Source of the DNA: Oscillatoriales cyanobacterium
GTDB taxonomy: Bacteria; Cyanobacteriota; Cyanobacteriia; Cyanobacteriales; Microcoleaceae
Assembly (NCBI GenBank): GCA_004292955.1
Contig: RDXX01000011.1
Span: 171,336 to 235,335, forward strand
DNA: 64,000 nt
Reading direction: 5' to 3'
Shown here piece after piece: positions 33,326 to 43,014 of the stretch. The notes under the pieces were generated by a model. It did no database searches. It saw only the letters and a list, made by a program, of their open reading frames with translations, and was not told the origin of the DNA. A program made the translations under genes and the position numbers. Numbering within the stretch: the first letter of the stretch is position 1; the number at the start of each line of letters is the position of its first letter.

Positions 33326-35005
33326 TTATTTTTCGGCTATTCGATCGAGCTTTTCCCTCACTAACAAATCTAGCAAAGAACGCAGCACAAACAAGCCAGC
33401 GCATCCCGACACAGCAAAAGCTACGATCGCCCCCGTTTGATATCCGCCCACCAGCAGCACTGCACCCGTCAGCCCCCCAAAACCAGCCATACAGGCAAAA
33501 ATCAGAGTTTTCAGGGCGAGATTGATGCGTTTCAGGGCGCGATCGCTCTCGATATTGCGGACTCGAATTTGCAACTCCCCATCTTCTATCCGCTGTTCCA
33601 AACGCTTGATAAAAACTTGCGATTTACTCGGCTGCTGTAACTTGTAGGTGATAAAATTTCGTGCTTGGAGAGCCAATTCTCCGATCGCACTTCTGCGCCC
33701 TTTACTCACCGCAATACTCTTGACAAAAGGCTGAGCGCATGATAGGAAATTGTAGTGAGGGTCGAGAGTTCTAGCAATGCCGTCGAGAGTCGTCAGCGAC
33801 TTGACAATAAACATCATTTCTGCTGGTAAGCGAAACGGTTGTTGCTCGAACATGATGTACAGTTCGTTCTTGATTTCATTGAATGCTTGAAAGTCGATCG
33901 GCTTATCAATAAACTTATCCAACAGAAAAGCAATCAGCCTGCGTACCGGCATCATATCCGGCATCGGCTCCACTAAGCCGATCGCAATTAAAGTATCCAG
34001 TACCCGATCGGTATCCTTTCTCAGCACAGCAAAAAAAGTCTTGACCATTTCGTCCTTAGCCAGAGACTTCACTTCTGCCATCATCCCAAAATCGTAAAAT
34101 ATCAAGCTACCATCTTCTGTTACCGCCAAATTTCCCGGATGCGGGTCAGCTTGAAAAAAACCGTCAATTAACAACTGCTTCAAGTAACAGGAAATTCCGA
34201 GTTGATTGAGCTTCGTAATATCTACTCCAATCGCCTCTAAACTGATCCTGTCGTCCACCTTAATCCCCGGCGCGTATTCTAAAGTCAGCACTTTTTTAGT
34301 CGTGTATTGCCAGTAGACTTTCGGGACAATAATCTGAGGATATTCTTGAAAATTATGGCTGAAGCGATCGGAATTTTTGCCTTCTTGTACGTAGTCAATC
34401 TCTTGATATAAAATCTTAAAAAACTCGTGATAAAGAGATTCTAAGTCGTACTTGCGCGTCCCTGGTAAATAGCGATCGCACAAACGCATTACTTGGCGCA
34501 CCGCCTTGACATCCAAATCGAATAACCTTTCCAAACCCGGACGCTGCACCTTCACAATCACATCTTCCCCCGTGTGCAGCCTCGCTTTGTGCACCTGTCC
34601 CAGACTCGCAGCAGCAATGGGCAACGGGTCAAAATCCCGGTACAAAGCGTAAATATCCTTGCCTAACTCTGATTCTACAAGGGCGATCGCCTCTTCGGAA
34701 CTAAACTCAGGAACCCGATCCTGCAACTGTTCCAACTCCTTCACGTACTCCAGCGGCAGCAAATCCGCGCGAGTGGAGAGAGACTGCCCGATTTTAATAA
34801 AAGTCGGGCCCAAATCCAGCAAAGTATTGACCAACCAATGGGCACGAATTCTTCTAGTATGAGCAGACTTATCTTGCAGCAGTCCATCCCACCACAAAAA
34901 AAACATAAACTTTGCCGTCGCAGCAAAAACGTCTATTTGTCGTGCCAGCGGCGAATATTTAGAACGTTGCCAACGCAGGAGTTTAGGTGCAGCTTTTGTG
35001 AGCAT
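33326..35005 (-). CDS. ABC1/UbiB-family atypical kinase
   Basis: A 559-residue protein of the ABC1K (AarF/UbiB) family, atypical ATPases linked to quinone and prenyl-lipid metabolism. The KxGQ motif appears as FIKIGQSLSTRADLLP. The Ala-rich loop is AAASLGQVHKA, followed by VIVKVQRPG, and the metal-binding FFQADPHPGNLAV and IFYDFGMMAEV motifs are present. Two membrane helices near the C-terminus (about 500-550) complete the usual architecture. Cyanobacteria carry several paralogues, so the substrate is not assigned. Confidence 0.93.
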   Translation of the reverse strand: MLTKAAPKLLRWQRSKYSPLARQIDVFAATAKFMFFLWWDGLLQDKSAHTRRIRAHWLVNTLLDLGPTFIKIGQSLSTRADLLPLEYVKELEQLQDRVPEFSSEEAIALVESELGKDIYALYRDFDPLPIAAASLGQVHKARLHTGEDVIVKVQRPGLERLFDLDVKAVRQVMRLCDRYLPGTRKYDLESLYHEFFKILYQEIDYVQEGKNSDRFSHNFQEYPQIIVPKVYWQYTTKKVLTLEYAPGIKVDDRISLEAIGVDITKLNQLGISCYLKQLLIDGFFQADPHPGNLAVTEDGSLIFYDFGMMAEVKSLAKDEMVKTFFAVLRKDTDRVLDTLIAIGLVEPMPDMMPVRRLIAFLLDKFIDKPIDFQAFNEIKNELYIMFEQQPFRLPAEMMFIVKSLTTLDGIARTLDPHYNFLSCAQPFVKSIAVSKGRRSAIGELALQARNFITYKLQQPSKSQVFIKRLEQRIEDGELQIRVRNIESDRALKRINLALKTLIFACMAGFGGLTGAVLLVGGYQTGAIVAFAVSGCAGLFVLRSLLDLLVREKLDRIAEK

Positions 35006-35561
35006 AAGATTCGTCGCGATCTATTGAGGTGCACCGCAACGATTTTAACTGGAAATTGCAGCAAGCGATCGGCTCAGATAGAAATACCCGACAAATAACG
35101 GAATTTACTTGCAGCCAAACACCTTCAACAGTTGACAGTTGACCTGGGACAGTTGACAGTTGACCTGGGACAGTTTGAAAGCGAACTCTACCTAGAAGGA
35201 AGAGGATTGGAGTAATGAATAGTCTGATTTTAATTTCTCCCTCAAAGACTTGGGGCTTTTAACCAATTCTTTCTGGTCAGTTTATTTCACAGCCAGATGC
35301 TTGCGTTTTTGAATCAACAATCCAATTCCAATGCTAAGCCGGGAATTACAGTCCCCTCCGGTACCGGTACGGGTGTCGAGTCGTCGGCTATGCGGTAAAC
35401 AGCCCCTCTTCCCACGCGAAACTCAGAGAAGTTCCCGCAATCAGACAAACAAATCAAAAAGGATGATTTGGTAAGGTTTGCTATATTTTCTAATCTCCCT
35501 ATTAACGCAAGTTTTAGCCTGTTCGCTGGCAATTCAGGGCCGCTTCTCAACCGAACTATTA
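35006..35561. other. Intergenic region with a dispersed 75-bp repeat
   Basis: It contains an ACAGTTGACAGTTGACCTGGG duplication (35127-35175). A segment at about 35195-35290 recurs inverted at about 56790-57030. A 102-codon frame at 35314-35622 has no recognisable content and overlaps the kinase gene, so I do not call it. Confidence 0.6.
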
Positions 35562-37775
35562 TTATAGATTCAACAGTTCCGCTGGAATTTTTGGCAAAGT
35601 CAGAGTAAAAGATGTGCGGCACAACTCGTCAGATTCAGAACTTTCTGCCGGACAACTAGACACATCAATAGTACCATTCAAGTGCTGCACTAAAGACTTT
35701 ACCAGGGCTAGACCCAAACCCGTACCGGCGATCGCTTTGTTGGTAATGCCAGTACCGCGACGGAACTTTTCAAAGATGTGGGGCAAATCAGCATCAGGAA
35801 TGCCACGCCCGAAATTAGACACACTCAGGACAATATCGCTGGCTACCTCAGACGCCTTGAAAACTACCGTTGTTTCTGAAGTCGAGTATTTTCCAGCATT
35901 CGTCAGCAGTTCCAGTAGTACCCGCTTAAGACTGTCCGGGTCGCTTTCCAAGGAAGGGGTAAACTTCGGCACATCCACCTTCAGAGTCAATCCCTTATCC
36001 GCCCACTTTTTCTCAAAATCCACAACTAAATCTTTAATTAAAAGGTTGAGATCGATGTTGACTGGATAAAGAGGGAGTGGCTGACGCTCTAATTGCTTGA
36101 AGGTTAGCAAATCCTGAACCAGGGCGGCTTCCTTAGCACAATGCTGCTCTAGAATGTCGAGATAATTAGCCCGACTTGCTGATGGCTGTTCGGCCTGTTT
36201 GAGCATCAGAATCGCCAGATTCATGATTGTCAAAGGGGTTCGCAACTCGTGACTAACATTGTCGATAAACTCGTCTTTGATCAGCTTCAATTTGCGTAGT
36301 TGATCTAGTTGATTGGCAGATTGTTCGTGCAGTTTCTCCTGCACGTTGATACTTTCTTCCAACTCAGCATCTCTTTTTTGGACTTGGGTTTGCACTTCCT
36401 TGAATATCTGAGTTTGAATAATCGCCCTGCTCGCTTGAGCGCAGACTGATTCCAGAATTTCTAATTCTTCAGGGTTCCAAGGGCGCGGCTCGGAGTGCTG
36501 CAAAACCAAGAACCCTAAGACAATTTCCTGTCTGCTTGCGTGCATGATGGGAATTACCAGCAACCCCCGAATACCTTGGAGTTTCAAGATTTCTGCGGCT
36601 CCCTCTTCTTCCTTGTCGATTAATTCGCTGGCGTCAGCAAGGGCGAGAGGTTGGGGTGCGCTCTGGAATGCTTGACCGCACAAATTAGATTCCGACAGCC
36701 AAAAAGCGGGAGAGTTATTTTGTTTGGAGTTAGAACTTTTGGATTTGGAATTAGCACTTTTTGCCTGGGTTTTGGGTTTGGCTTTCGAGCTTTGTTTTCC
36801 AGAATTTTTTGGTTCTATTGTTAGTTTACCTTCATTTTTGGTTGATGCAGATTCGCCAATTAATACTATTTTTGCTTTGGGAGTTTGATTGACGGAGGCT
36901 TTTGTTAAGGGGAAGTCTGTATCTTTGAACAGCAGTATTTGACCTCTATCTACTTGCAAGGTATTGACGGTATTTTCAATAATTTGCTGCAAAAATTGAT
37001 CGACTTCTGAACTGGTGTCGATCGCAGTAGCCACTGACCTGAGTAGATTTTTGTATTTAGCTTGTTGCTGTAACTGTTCGTTTAAACTGGCAATTTCTTG
37101 AGTTTTTTGAATGTGAGCAATCGCGATACCGATCGCCTCTGATGCTGCTTCTAAGCGCTGGCGATCGGTTGCTGACCACTCGTGAGGTTGCAACTTACCA
37201 AGAACGATCGTCCCATTTACAGCCCCTCCAAATCGCGCAGGCGCTGCCAAAATTGCCCGACAAGGCAGCGGTGTCACAGGGGAATTGGGCGATGAAGCTG
37301 TCAAAGGAGTATCAAGATAGTCGGAGATCCCTACTATCTCGCCGTCTGCTAGCAGGTTTGCGAAAACAGGATGTTCGAGCGATATGCTAGGCGATTCTAA
37401 TTTTGTGCTTTGGGAGTCTTCGGGTATCTTACTTGCATCCGCAGCGTTTAGCAGATCGCTCTTCTGAAGCCAGCAAGCATTCGGAATTACTACTTTCTGG
37501 TCAGCTACAGCAGCAACCAAACAGAAATCTACCCCACAAGCAACCCCCAAAGTTTTTGCTATTTGTAGCAGCAGGATTTCTCGATCGATGTTGGTCGCGA
37601 GAATTTGGTAAATTTGCCGCCCGACAAGGGCAGGATCGACCTGGTACTGCATAAGACGATCCAGAAATTTTTGGACTGATACTGGTTCTGCCATTTGTGG
37701 TAGATGCAAAGTGCGAGACTCTGAAGGCGATTGGTCGATCGGAGTAAAGTCTTGATTTCCCTGGTAATCGATCAT
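35562..37775 (-). CDS. GAF-domain sensor histidine kinase
   Basis: A 737-residue soluble kinase. Two GAF-like domains are read at about residues 55-225 and 245-460, the second interrupted by a Ser/Lys/Asn-rich insertion. A coiled coil follows, then the HisKA dimerisation domain with FIDNVSHELRTPLTIMNLAI (phospho-acceptor His at about 507). The ATPase domain has the N box LLELLTNAGKYS, the G1 box FGRGIPDADLPHIFEKF and the G2 box GTGLGLALVKSLV (about 680). No receiver domain or adjacent response regulator is seen. I chose ATG 37775 (MIDYQGNQ); an earlier frame runs into the neighbouring IS end and is not native. Confidence 0.92.
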   Translation of the reverse strand: MIDYQGNQDFTPIDQSPSESRTLHLPQMAEPVSVQKFLDRLMQYQVDPALVGRQIYQILATNIDREILLLQIAKTLGVACGVDFCLVAAVADQKVVIPNACWLQKSDLLNAADASKIPEDSQSTKLESPSISLEHPVFANLLADGEIVGISDYLDTPLTASSPNSPVTPLPCRAILAAPARFGGAVNGTIVLGKLQPHEWSATDRQRLEAASEAIGIAIAHIQKTQEIASLNEQLQQQAKYKNLLRSVATAIDTSSEVDQFLQQIIENTVNTLQVDRGQILLFKDTDFPLTKASVNQTPKAKIVLIGESASTKNEGKLTIEPKNSGKQSSKAKPKTQAKSANSKSKSSNSKQNNSPAFWLSESNLCGQAFQSAPQPLALADASELIDKEEEGAAEILKLQGIRGLLVIPIMHASRQEIVLGFLVLQHSEPRPWNPEELEILESVCAQASRAIIQTQIFKEVQTQVQKRDAELEESINVQEKLHEQSANQLDQLRKLKLIKDEFIDNVSHELRTPLTIMNLAILMLKQAEQPSASRANYLDILEQHCAKEAALVQDLLTFKQLERQPLPLYPVNIDLNLLIKDLVVDFEKKWADKGLTLKVDVPKFTPSLESDPDSLKRVLLELLTNAGKYSTSETTVVFKASEVASDIVLSVSNFGRGIPDADLPHIFEKFRRGTGITNKAIAGTGLGLALVKSLVQHLNGTIDVSSCPAESSESDELCRTSFTLTLPKIPAELLNL

Positions 37776-37841
37776 GGCAACGAAGTCTTTCTTTTTTTTA
37801 ATGATGTTTAAGCAGATTCGTGCTGCATATATAGAACCTAT

Positions 37842-39170
37842 CTTTGACATCCTCCCCGCCTTAGAAGAGCGAGGATTCCCAAGCCTCACGATTTGGGTTT
37901 CTGCTTCCTTCCGGATCGGTTTTTCGCACCTGCCTTAACAGATTTACTCTGTTCTGGTCTTACAGTCGCTCCACAGACTGTTACCGCAAGCCCTGCGGCC
38001 AGAATATTCTTACTGGCGTTGATGTCTCGGTCATGGTGTGACCCGCAATTAGGACACTTCCACTCCCGAACATTTAACGGCAGTTTTTCAACAATATATC
38101 CGCACTCAAAACACCGTTTTGAACTCGGGAACCATCGGTCAATCTTGATTAAAGTGCGACCGTACCAATTGCACTTGTATTCAAGTTGCCTGACCAATTC
38201 ACCCCAACTTGCGTCGCTGATGGCAAGAGCCAGTTTTCGATTTTTTACCATGTTCTTCACAGCTAAATTTTCTACGGCGATGGTTTGGTTTTCACGCACC
38301 AACCGCGTTGTTAACTTGTGAAGATTATCTTTCCTTGCATCGGCAATTTCTTGATGCACTCTCCCTACTTTCAGCCTTGCTTTGTGTCGGTTATTTGACC
38401 CCTTCTGTTTTCGACTTAAAGCTTTCTGCGCTCTTCTAAGTTGGCGATATTTTGCCTTAAATCCTTTGGGGTTGACAATTTTTTCGCCTGTGCTCAGTGC
38501 CAGCAAACTGGTAATTCCCAAGTCAATACCGATTTGGTTGTCTGACTCGTCGGGTAATGTTTCAATTTCCACATTTACCAACAAAGAAACTGACCACCTA
38601 CCAGATGGTGCCAGCTTTACCGTAATCGTTGATGGTCGGCAACCGTCCGGTAGTGTTCGACTCCAACGAATAGGTAAGGGGTCAACAGACTTGGCTAAGT
38701 AAACTTGTCCGTCCTTGAACTTAAATGCCGACGCAGCAAATTGCGCGCTGCCACCGTTGCGTTTTTTCTTGAAATTGGGATATTTTGCTCGCCCGTCAAA
38801 GAAGTTATTGTAAGCAGTTTGCAAATGTCGCAAGCACTGCTGCAACGGTACTGAAGAAACTTCATTTAGGAATTCTAATTCAAGAGTTTTCTTCCAGGAA
38901 GTTAGCATACTTGAAGTCTCAGTATATGCTACCCGTTTTTGTTCTTCATACCAAGCTTGAGTCTTTGCAGCTAAGGCACGGTTGTAGACCAAACGAACAC
39001 AACCTATCGTGCGTCGCAACAGGCTTTCCTGTTCTGGCGTTGGGTAGAATCGATAGCTGAAGGCTTTGAGTGTCATGTTTCCAGTTTCACACCTCAATCG
39101 TAAGCTGCCTGTAAAATCTTGTAAAGCCGTCGTAGAACGACGGGTTTTCAACCCAGTTTTCTGATAACAG
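37842..39170. mobile_element. IS200/IS605-group element with tnpB only
   Basis: It consists of one tnpB gene between a right end at about 37842-37890 (TTTGACATCCTCCCCGCC, then GCGAGGATTCCC) and a left end at 39121-39170. The left end has the hairpin CGTCGTAGAACGACG. No tnpA is present. Its right end lies about 65 bp upstream of the histidine kinase start, so it may affect that gene's promoter. Confidence 0.75.
37886..39076 (-). CDS. tnpB: TnpB RNA-guided nuclease (IS200/IS605 OrfB family)
   Basis: A 396-residue TnpB of a different subgroup from the one at 3081. The start AFSYRFYPTPEQESLLRRTI is the family N-terminal motif. Catalytic residues are intact: Asp in IGIDLGITSLLALS, Glu in IAVENLAVKNMVK and Asp in HHDRDINASKNILA. 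The zinc ribbon is CFECGY and CPNCGSH. I chose ATG 39076 (MTLKAFSYRF); 25 further in-frame upstream codons lie in the left end. It probably uses a guide RNA from the right end near 37850. Confidence 0.92.
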   Translation of the reverse strand: MTLKAFSYRFYPTPEQESLLRRTIGCVRLVYNRALAAKTQAWYEEQKRVAYTETSSMLTSWKKTLELEFLNEVSSVPLQQCLRHLQTAYNNFFDGRAKYPNFKKKRNGGSAQFAASAFKFKDGQVYLAKSVDPLPIRWSRTLPDGCRPSTITVKLAPSGRWSVSLLVNVEIETLPDESDNQIGIDLGITSLLALSTGEKIVNPKGFKAKYRQLRRAQKALSRKQKGSNNRHKARLKVGRVHQEIADARKDNLHKLTTRLVRENQTIAVENLAVKNMVKNRKLALAISDASWGELVRQLEYKCNWYGRTLIKIDRWFPSSKRCFECGYIVEKLPLNVREWKCPNCGSHHDRDINASKNILAAGLAVTVCGATVRPEQSKSVKAGAKNRSGRKQKPKS

Positions 39171-39628
39171 TCGGTTGGACTGTTATGAGCCTGCTTTCTG
39201 CGTTGGCGCAGCCCGTCGGCGGGTAACTAAATCTTTAAAAGACTTACTCAGATCCGACCGAGTTCTATTTTGCTGTTTTCTACCCTTGGATCTGTACGGG
39301 ATGAACTTTAGCATCCTTGACCAGATGAGGATAAATCCCATTCCCACTAATTTGAACTGTTCTGAGAATGAATTTATTTTTGAGACTGCTTTGTGAGACC
39401 CCTCTCCTGATTCTGTGATGTTTCTTATTTAAGTTTGTGATCCTGATAAAATTTTATTGTGATATAAATCATGCGATCGAGTGACGCCGATCGCAAAAAA
39501 TAAAAAATAAAAAATCCTCCCTCAGGATCGATCTGAGAGTTACGAAGTTTTTGCTCGACTACTCATCGATCGCAAGTTCTAGAAACGCGCTTGCTAGTTC
39601 TATTGTTAAATTTATCCGACTTCCCTGC
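39171..39628. other. Intergenic region, nothing recognised
   Basis: Beyond the IS left end I see only AT-rich sequence and short unsupported frames. No RNA gene, clear terminator or repeat family was identified. Confidence 0.5.
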
Positions 39629-40498
39629 TTACTTATTTTGTGCTTCCTGTTGGGCTCGATCGCTATTTTGGCGATAAAGTACCGTCCGGTTAACAGCCGT
39701 TGCAGAGCGGGGATGATTTGGGGATACGGCGGCCATCAAATCCGAAGCTTGCTGCCACTTAGCGGCCACTACTAACCAATTTTCGCGAGATTGAGCGGTT
39801 TTGCCCTGGGTGGCTGCTTGCTCTGCCACCCGCACTGCTTGGGAAAAAGAGTCAACAGCAGAATTAGGATTTTCCTTAGAAGTTTTGACAGCAGGTGTTG
39901 CTTCTGAGGAACTGGGACTGGCAACTGCTTGGGTGGTGGCGGCTGTGCTGTTTGGCACTGGGGAATTGAGTCCTTTGTAGATGGCGGCCACCGCAACCAG
40001 CAACAACACGCTCAAGCTGACGCCGCCGACGATACCGCGCTTAAATTGCCGCGGTTGCTGCATCGATCGAGGAGCAGCGATTCTCGGCAAAGCCCGCTCT
40101 TCAGCTTGGCGTTCGTGATGGGCGGCGGCCAAACGCTTGAACAAATTTGGCTTTCTGAGTTTAATTTCTTGGGACCACAGCAATTGATTTTCTGGATCGC
40201 GGCTAATTTCTTCGAGCCACAGCAGTTGGTGTTCTCGCACCAGCCGGGTGTTGATGTTGACTCGGCGAATATTGCGGGGCGAGAGATTCTCCAAAATTTC
40301 TCGGATGCGATCGACCAAACTAGACTGTTCGAGCAGTTGGGGTGTTGCAGCTTCGCACAGCAGTTGCAGTATCCCAGAAGCAAACACGGCTCTAGCTCTG
40401 ACACCTACGTGTGCCAGTTTGTCGTTAAGGATTTGAATAATCGATGCAACGGAGCCCTCGCGAGCTTGCCGAGCAATGTCATCTATTTGATTCGCCAT
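39629..40498 (-). CDS. Membrane-anchored protein of unknown function
   Basis: A 289-residue protein. Residues 1-135 form a helical cytosolic domain (DIARQAREGSVASIIQILND; LAHVGVRARAVFASGILQLL). A transmembrane segment follows at about 155-173 (VGGVSLSVLLLVAVAAIYKG). After it come a Ser/Thr/Pro-rich stretch and a C-terminal helical domain (ENWLVVAAKWQQASDLMAAV). I know proteins of this type only as conserved cyanobacterial hypotheticals. It is divergent from leuD. Confidence 0.7.
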   Translation of the reverse strand: MANQIDDIARQAREGSVASIIQILNDKLAHVGVRARAVFASGILQLLCEAATPQLLEQSSLVDRIREILENLSPRNIRRVNINTRLVREHQLLWLEEISRDPENQLLWSQEIKLRKPNLFKRLAAAHHERQAEERALPRIAAPRSMQQPRQFKRGIVGGVSLSVLLLVAVAAIYKGLNSPVPNSTAATTQAVASPSSSEATPAVKTSKENPNSAVDSFSQAVRVAEQAATQGKTAQSRENWLVVAAKWQQASDLMAAVSPNHPRSATAVNRTVLYRQNSDRAQQEAQNK

Positions 40499-40676
40499 AA
40501 CACTATTTTGACGCTTCGCAATCTGTTAATTTTTAATCCAAAGTCTCGGATCTAATTTTTATCTATACACGTTATCACTGACAGTGCCAGGTTAAAATGA
40601 ACAGATGCAAATCTTGCATACCGATCCCACTTAACACGATCGCCACAGAATTGAGCGAGACAACAGGAAATAAACT

Positions 40677-41225
40677 ATGGGTAAAGTAATTAGCGGTCAA
40701 ATTTTTGTTCTAGATGACAACATCGATACAGATCAAATTATCCCAGCCGAATACCTGACCTTGGTTCCCTCGAAGCCGGACGAGTACGAGAAACTAGGCA
40801 GTTATGCGATGATTGGGTTGCCCGATCGCTACGGCAAGTTTATGGAAGCCGGCGAAACCAAAACCCGGTATCCGATTATCATTGCGGGCGAAAATTTTGG
40901 TTGCGGTTCTTCGCGGGAGCACGCTCCGATCGCTCTGGGGGCTGCGGGCGTCACAGCGGTGGTAGCCTTGTCTTACGCGCGGATTTTCTTTCGCAATTGC
41001 TCGGCGACTGGCGAATTGTATCCGATCGAATCGGTCGATCGACTTTGCGACCTATTTGTAACAGGCCAAGAAGTGACGATCGACTTTGCGGGCGATAAAA
41101 TTATCAACCACACTCAAAATCTCACTTACTCCCTCAAGCCTTTAGGAGATGTCGGGCCGGTGATTGATGCCGGAGGGCTGTTTGCCTACGCACGGCAAAC
41201 GGGAATGATTGCTGCTCGCTCTTAA
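40677..41225 (+). CDS. leuD: 3-isopropylmalate dehydratase small subunit
   Basis: A 182-residue small subunit of the aconitase-family isomerase that, with LeuC, interconverts 2- and 3-isopropylmalate in leucine synthesis. Motifs are DNIDTDQIIPAEYLTLVPS near the start and the swivel-domain GENFGCGSSREHAP, then VGPVIDAGGLFAYARQTGMI at the end. This is the short form resembling the plant plastid small subunit rather than the 200-residue proteobacterial type. leuC is not in the window. It starts with ATG after CAGGAAA. Confidence 0.92.
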   Translation: MGKVISGQIFVLDDNIDTDQIIPAEYLTLVPSKPDEYEKLGSYAMIGLPDRYGKFMEAGETKTRYPIIIAGENFGCGSSREHAPIALGAAGVTAVVALSYARIFFRNCSATGELYPIESVDRLCDLFVTGQEVTIDFAGDKIINHTQNLTYSLKPLGDVGPVIDAGGLFAYARQTGMIAARS

Positions 41226-41238
41226 CTGCTAAGTTAAT

Positions 41239-41376
41239 AGACCTCCTGCGAAAGTCCTCACCTAATCGACAAAACCGATAATTACCAGTATGTCTGGCCA
41301 ATCTTTTATTATTAGTTAATAATGGCTGAAATGGCGACTGTTAAAGGATCGATAAAATACTTTCGCAGGAGGTCTA
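41239..41376. mobile_element. MITE-like element, TAGAC family (138 bp)
   Basis: Perfect 18-bp inverted ends TAGACCTCCTGCGAAAGT/ACTTTCGCAGGAGGTCTA enclose about 100 bp of AT-rich non-coding DNA. It lies 13 bp after the leuD stop. Confidence 0.85.
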
Positions 41377-41410
41377 ATGTAGGGTGCGCCACAAGCACCT
41401 TACAAATCAT

Positions 41411-41531
41411 TAGACTTCTTGCAAAAATATTTAGGACGGGCTAGAAGCCCATCCCACAATTTTTTTTTCTTGTGGGATGGGCTTCTAGCCCGTCCCAAAA
41501 TATGATTAAAAGGACTTTTGCAAGAGGTCTA
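41411..41531. mobile_element. MITE-like element, TAGAC family with hairpin core
   Basis: 16-bp inverted ends TAGACTTCTTGCAAAA/TTTTGCAAGAGGTCTA (one mismatch) enclose a long hairpin whose arms contain GGACGGGCTAGAAGCCCATC. The core resembles the inverted repeat at 13866-13929, so cores appear to be exchanged between element families. Confidence 0.82.
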
Positions 41532-41542
41532 TTAATAGAATA

Positions 41543-41965
41543 TCAAATCGACTCAATAAAATTCAATAAAATCCGCTGGTGAGGAATGCCAAAAGGTCGT
41601 ACATCTCCAGACTTTTCAGAATAGCATTTACCAGCCCGAATATCCTGCACTGTCAACAACTGCATATCCCAACCCTCGTGCAAAACTAAATCGTTGACAT
41701 CCGCAGTAAGTTGTGAGTGAAAAACATGGCGCACAATATCTCCTTCGACATCGCGACAGAAAAAAGAGGCACTTGCAGGAACCCAGGAAATTTCCTCTAG
41801 TAACTCGCGCAGCAGAGCCACTTCGGCAGTTTCTCCCGGTTCCAAGTGTCCGCCAAACAAAGCCCAATGTCCGGGATACCTGATATGAGGAACATCGTCC
41901 CGCAACTGGCAGAGAAATTTGCCGTCTTTGTGTAAAATGGCGATCGCAACGTGAATTTTAGTCAT
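41543..41965 (-). CDS. NUDIX hydrolase
   Basis: A 140-residue NUDIX protein. The box reads GHLEPGETAEVALLRELLEE: the G-x5-E-x7-REUxEE pattern is complete except that the later Gly is Ser. The fold start IHVAIAILHKDGKFLCQLRD is typical. NUDIX enzymes hydrolyse nucleoside diphosphates linked to another group; the substrate is unknown. I chose ATG 41965 (MTKIHVAIA) because the 43 upstream in-frame codons come from a GAAGGAA tract and a MITE. A broken paralogue is at 52389. Confidence 0.88.
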   Translation of the reverse strand: MTKIHVAIAILHKDGKFLCQLRDDVPHIRYPGHWALFGGHLEPGETAEVALLRELLEEISWVPASASFFCRDVEGDIVRHVFHSQLTADVNDLVLHEGWDMQLLTVQDIRAGKCYSEKSGDVRPFGIPHQRILLNFIESI

Positions 41966-42200
41966 AAGGAAGAAGGAAGAAGGAAGAAGGAAGAGGGAAG
42001 AAGGAAGAAGGAAGAGAAAAGAAGGAAGAGGGAAGGGGTGCATCTCAGTTTGGCGTTTGGCAAATATGTGTGTAGGGGCGAAGCATGACCGCAATCAATA
42101 TGAGATGATAGCTAATAACTTATATGCGGTCATGCTTCGCCCTCTTCTCTTCAAAAGTGAAATGCACCGAGAAGGAAGAAGGAAGAAGGAAGAGGGAAGA
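41966..42200. repeat. GAAGGAA tract interrupted by a MITE
   Basis: Runs of GAAGGAA/GGAAGAA flank a MITE on both sides (41966-42034 and 42170-42200), so the element appears to have entered the tract. It lies directly upstream of the NUDIX gene. Confidence 0.8.
42036..42168. mobile_element. MITE, GGGTGCATCT family, copy A
   Basis: A 133-bp element with ends GGGTGCATCTC and GAAATGCACC and an inner inverted pair GGGGCGAAGCATGACCG/CGGTCATGCTTCGCCCT. Copies B and C are at 44007-44128 and 56821-56941. Confidence 0.82.
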
Positions 42201-42429
42201 ATTTTGACTAGAGACGGGTTCACCCAAATTTGTAATAAAAACGAACAAGCTCATAAACAAGCCCAGTCAAAACTTTGTTTCACCCAATCTGTAATATAAA
42301 CCAAAGAGCTCGTAAACGCGATCGCATTTCATCACCAATAACCAAAGCCAAAGCGCCCAAGCGCAACTACATACCTTGGATTTTCATGAAATACAGGTAC
42401 TTAATTATTGAAAAAAAATTAGCGTGTAG

Positions 42430-42861
42430 CTATTTTGCTTTATCAGCCGCTGGAGTGCGGTTTAATTGTTCCATTTCCTCAATATAAACTTCACCTAAAT
42501 CCTTCCCTGCCAATTCCTTGACGGTGATACTCTTAAAGCGGACTTCTCCCTTGAGCAACACTTCATCGCCAAGCTTGGGCAAAGCTTGCTTAGTTAAAAT
42601 CCAAATCTTACCAGTACCGTCTTGAATTTGATAAGCCGCATTCCCCACAAACGGAGCGCGATTTTCCACCTTCCCTCGGAGATAAACTTCACCATCAACT
42701 TGCCGCTTTTGTTGAATGTCGCCAATGCTAGCAACATTCAAACCGAGATTGAGTTGAGACATGGGTACATTGCCACAACTGAGCAAACCGCTAGTCAGTA
42801 TTAGCAATAAAGAGCCTATGGAGTATCTTTGAATCCAAACTTGCTGAATTATAGTAGTCAT
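42430..42861 (-). CDS. OB-fold-like lipoprotein
   Basis: A 143-residue protein with a lipoprotein-type signal (SIGSLLLILTSGLLSCG, Cys29). The mature region (DGEVYLRGKVENRAPFVGNA, AYQIQDGTGKIWILT, LGDEVLLKGEVRFKSITVKE) has the strand pattern of an OB fold similar to those in exported nucleic-acid- or ligand-binding proteins. The function is unknown. It is divergent from folD, with about 150 bp between starts. Confidence 0.72.
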   Translation of the reverse strand: MTTIIQQVWIQRYSIGSLLLILTSGLLSCGNVPMSQLNLGLNVASIGDIQQKRQVDGEVYLRGKVENRAPFVGNAAYQIQDGTGKIWILTKQALPKLGDEVLLKGEVRFKSITVKELAGKDLGEVYIEEMEQLNRTPAADKAK

Positions 42862-43014
42862 TTGTCAAAGGATTTGATATTTTAGATTGTGAGATACGAC
42901 TTACTGTAACAGAATCCTCAGAGTCGATCGCGAGTCAGAAATTTCTCGCTTTGTAGTCCTTGACGGCAGTTAAGCTAAAATTTAAACTCGTCAGCCCCTA
43001 ACCTAGAGTCTACA

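Noticed and set aside
35314-35622. A 102-codon minus-strand frame downstream of the histidine kinase
   Set aside because: No recognisable motif and it overlaps the kinase C-terminus in another frame. The rest of the interval is repeat-rich spacer.
41966-42094. Hydrophobic N-terminal extension of the NUDIX protein that looks like a signal peptide
   Set aside because: It is the GAAGGAA tract and MITE end read as Phe/Leu/Ser/Pro; the family start MTKIHVA is at 41965.
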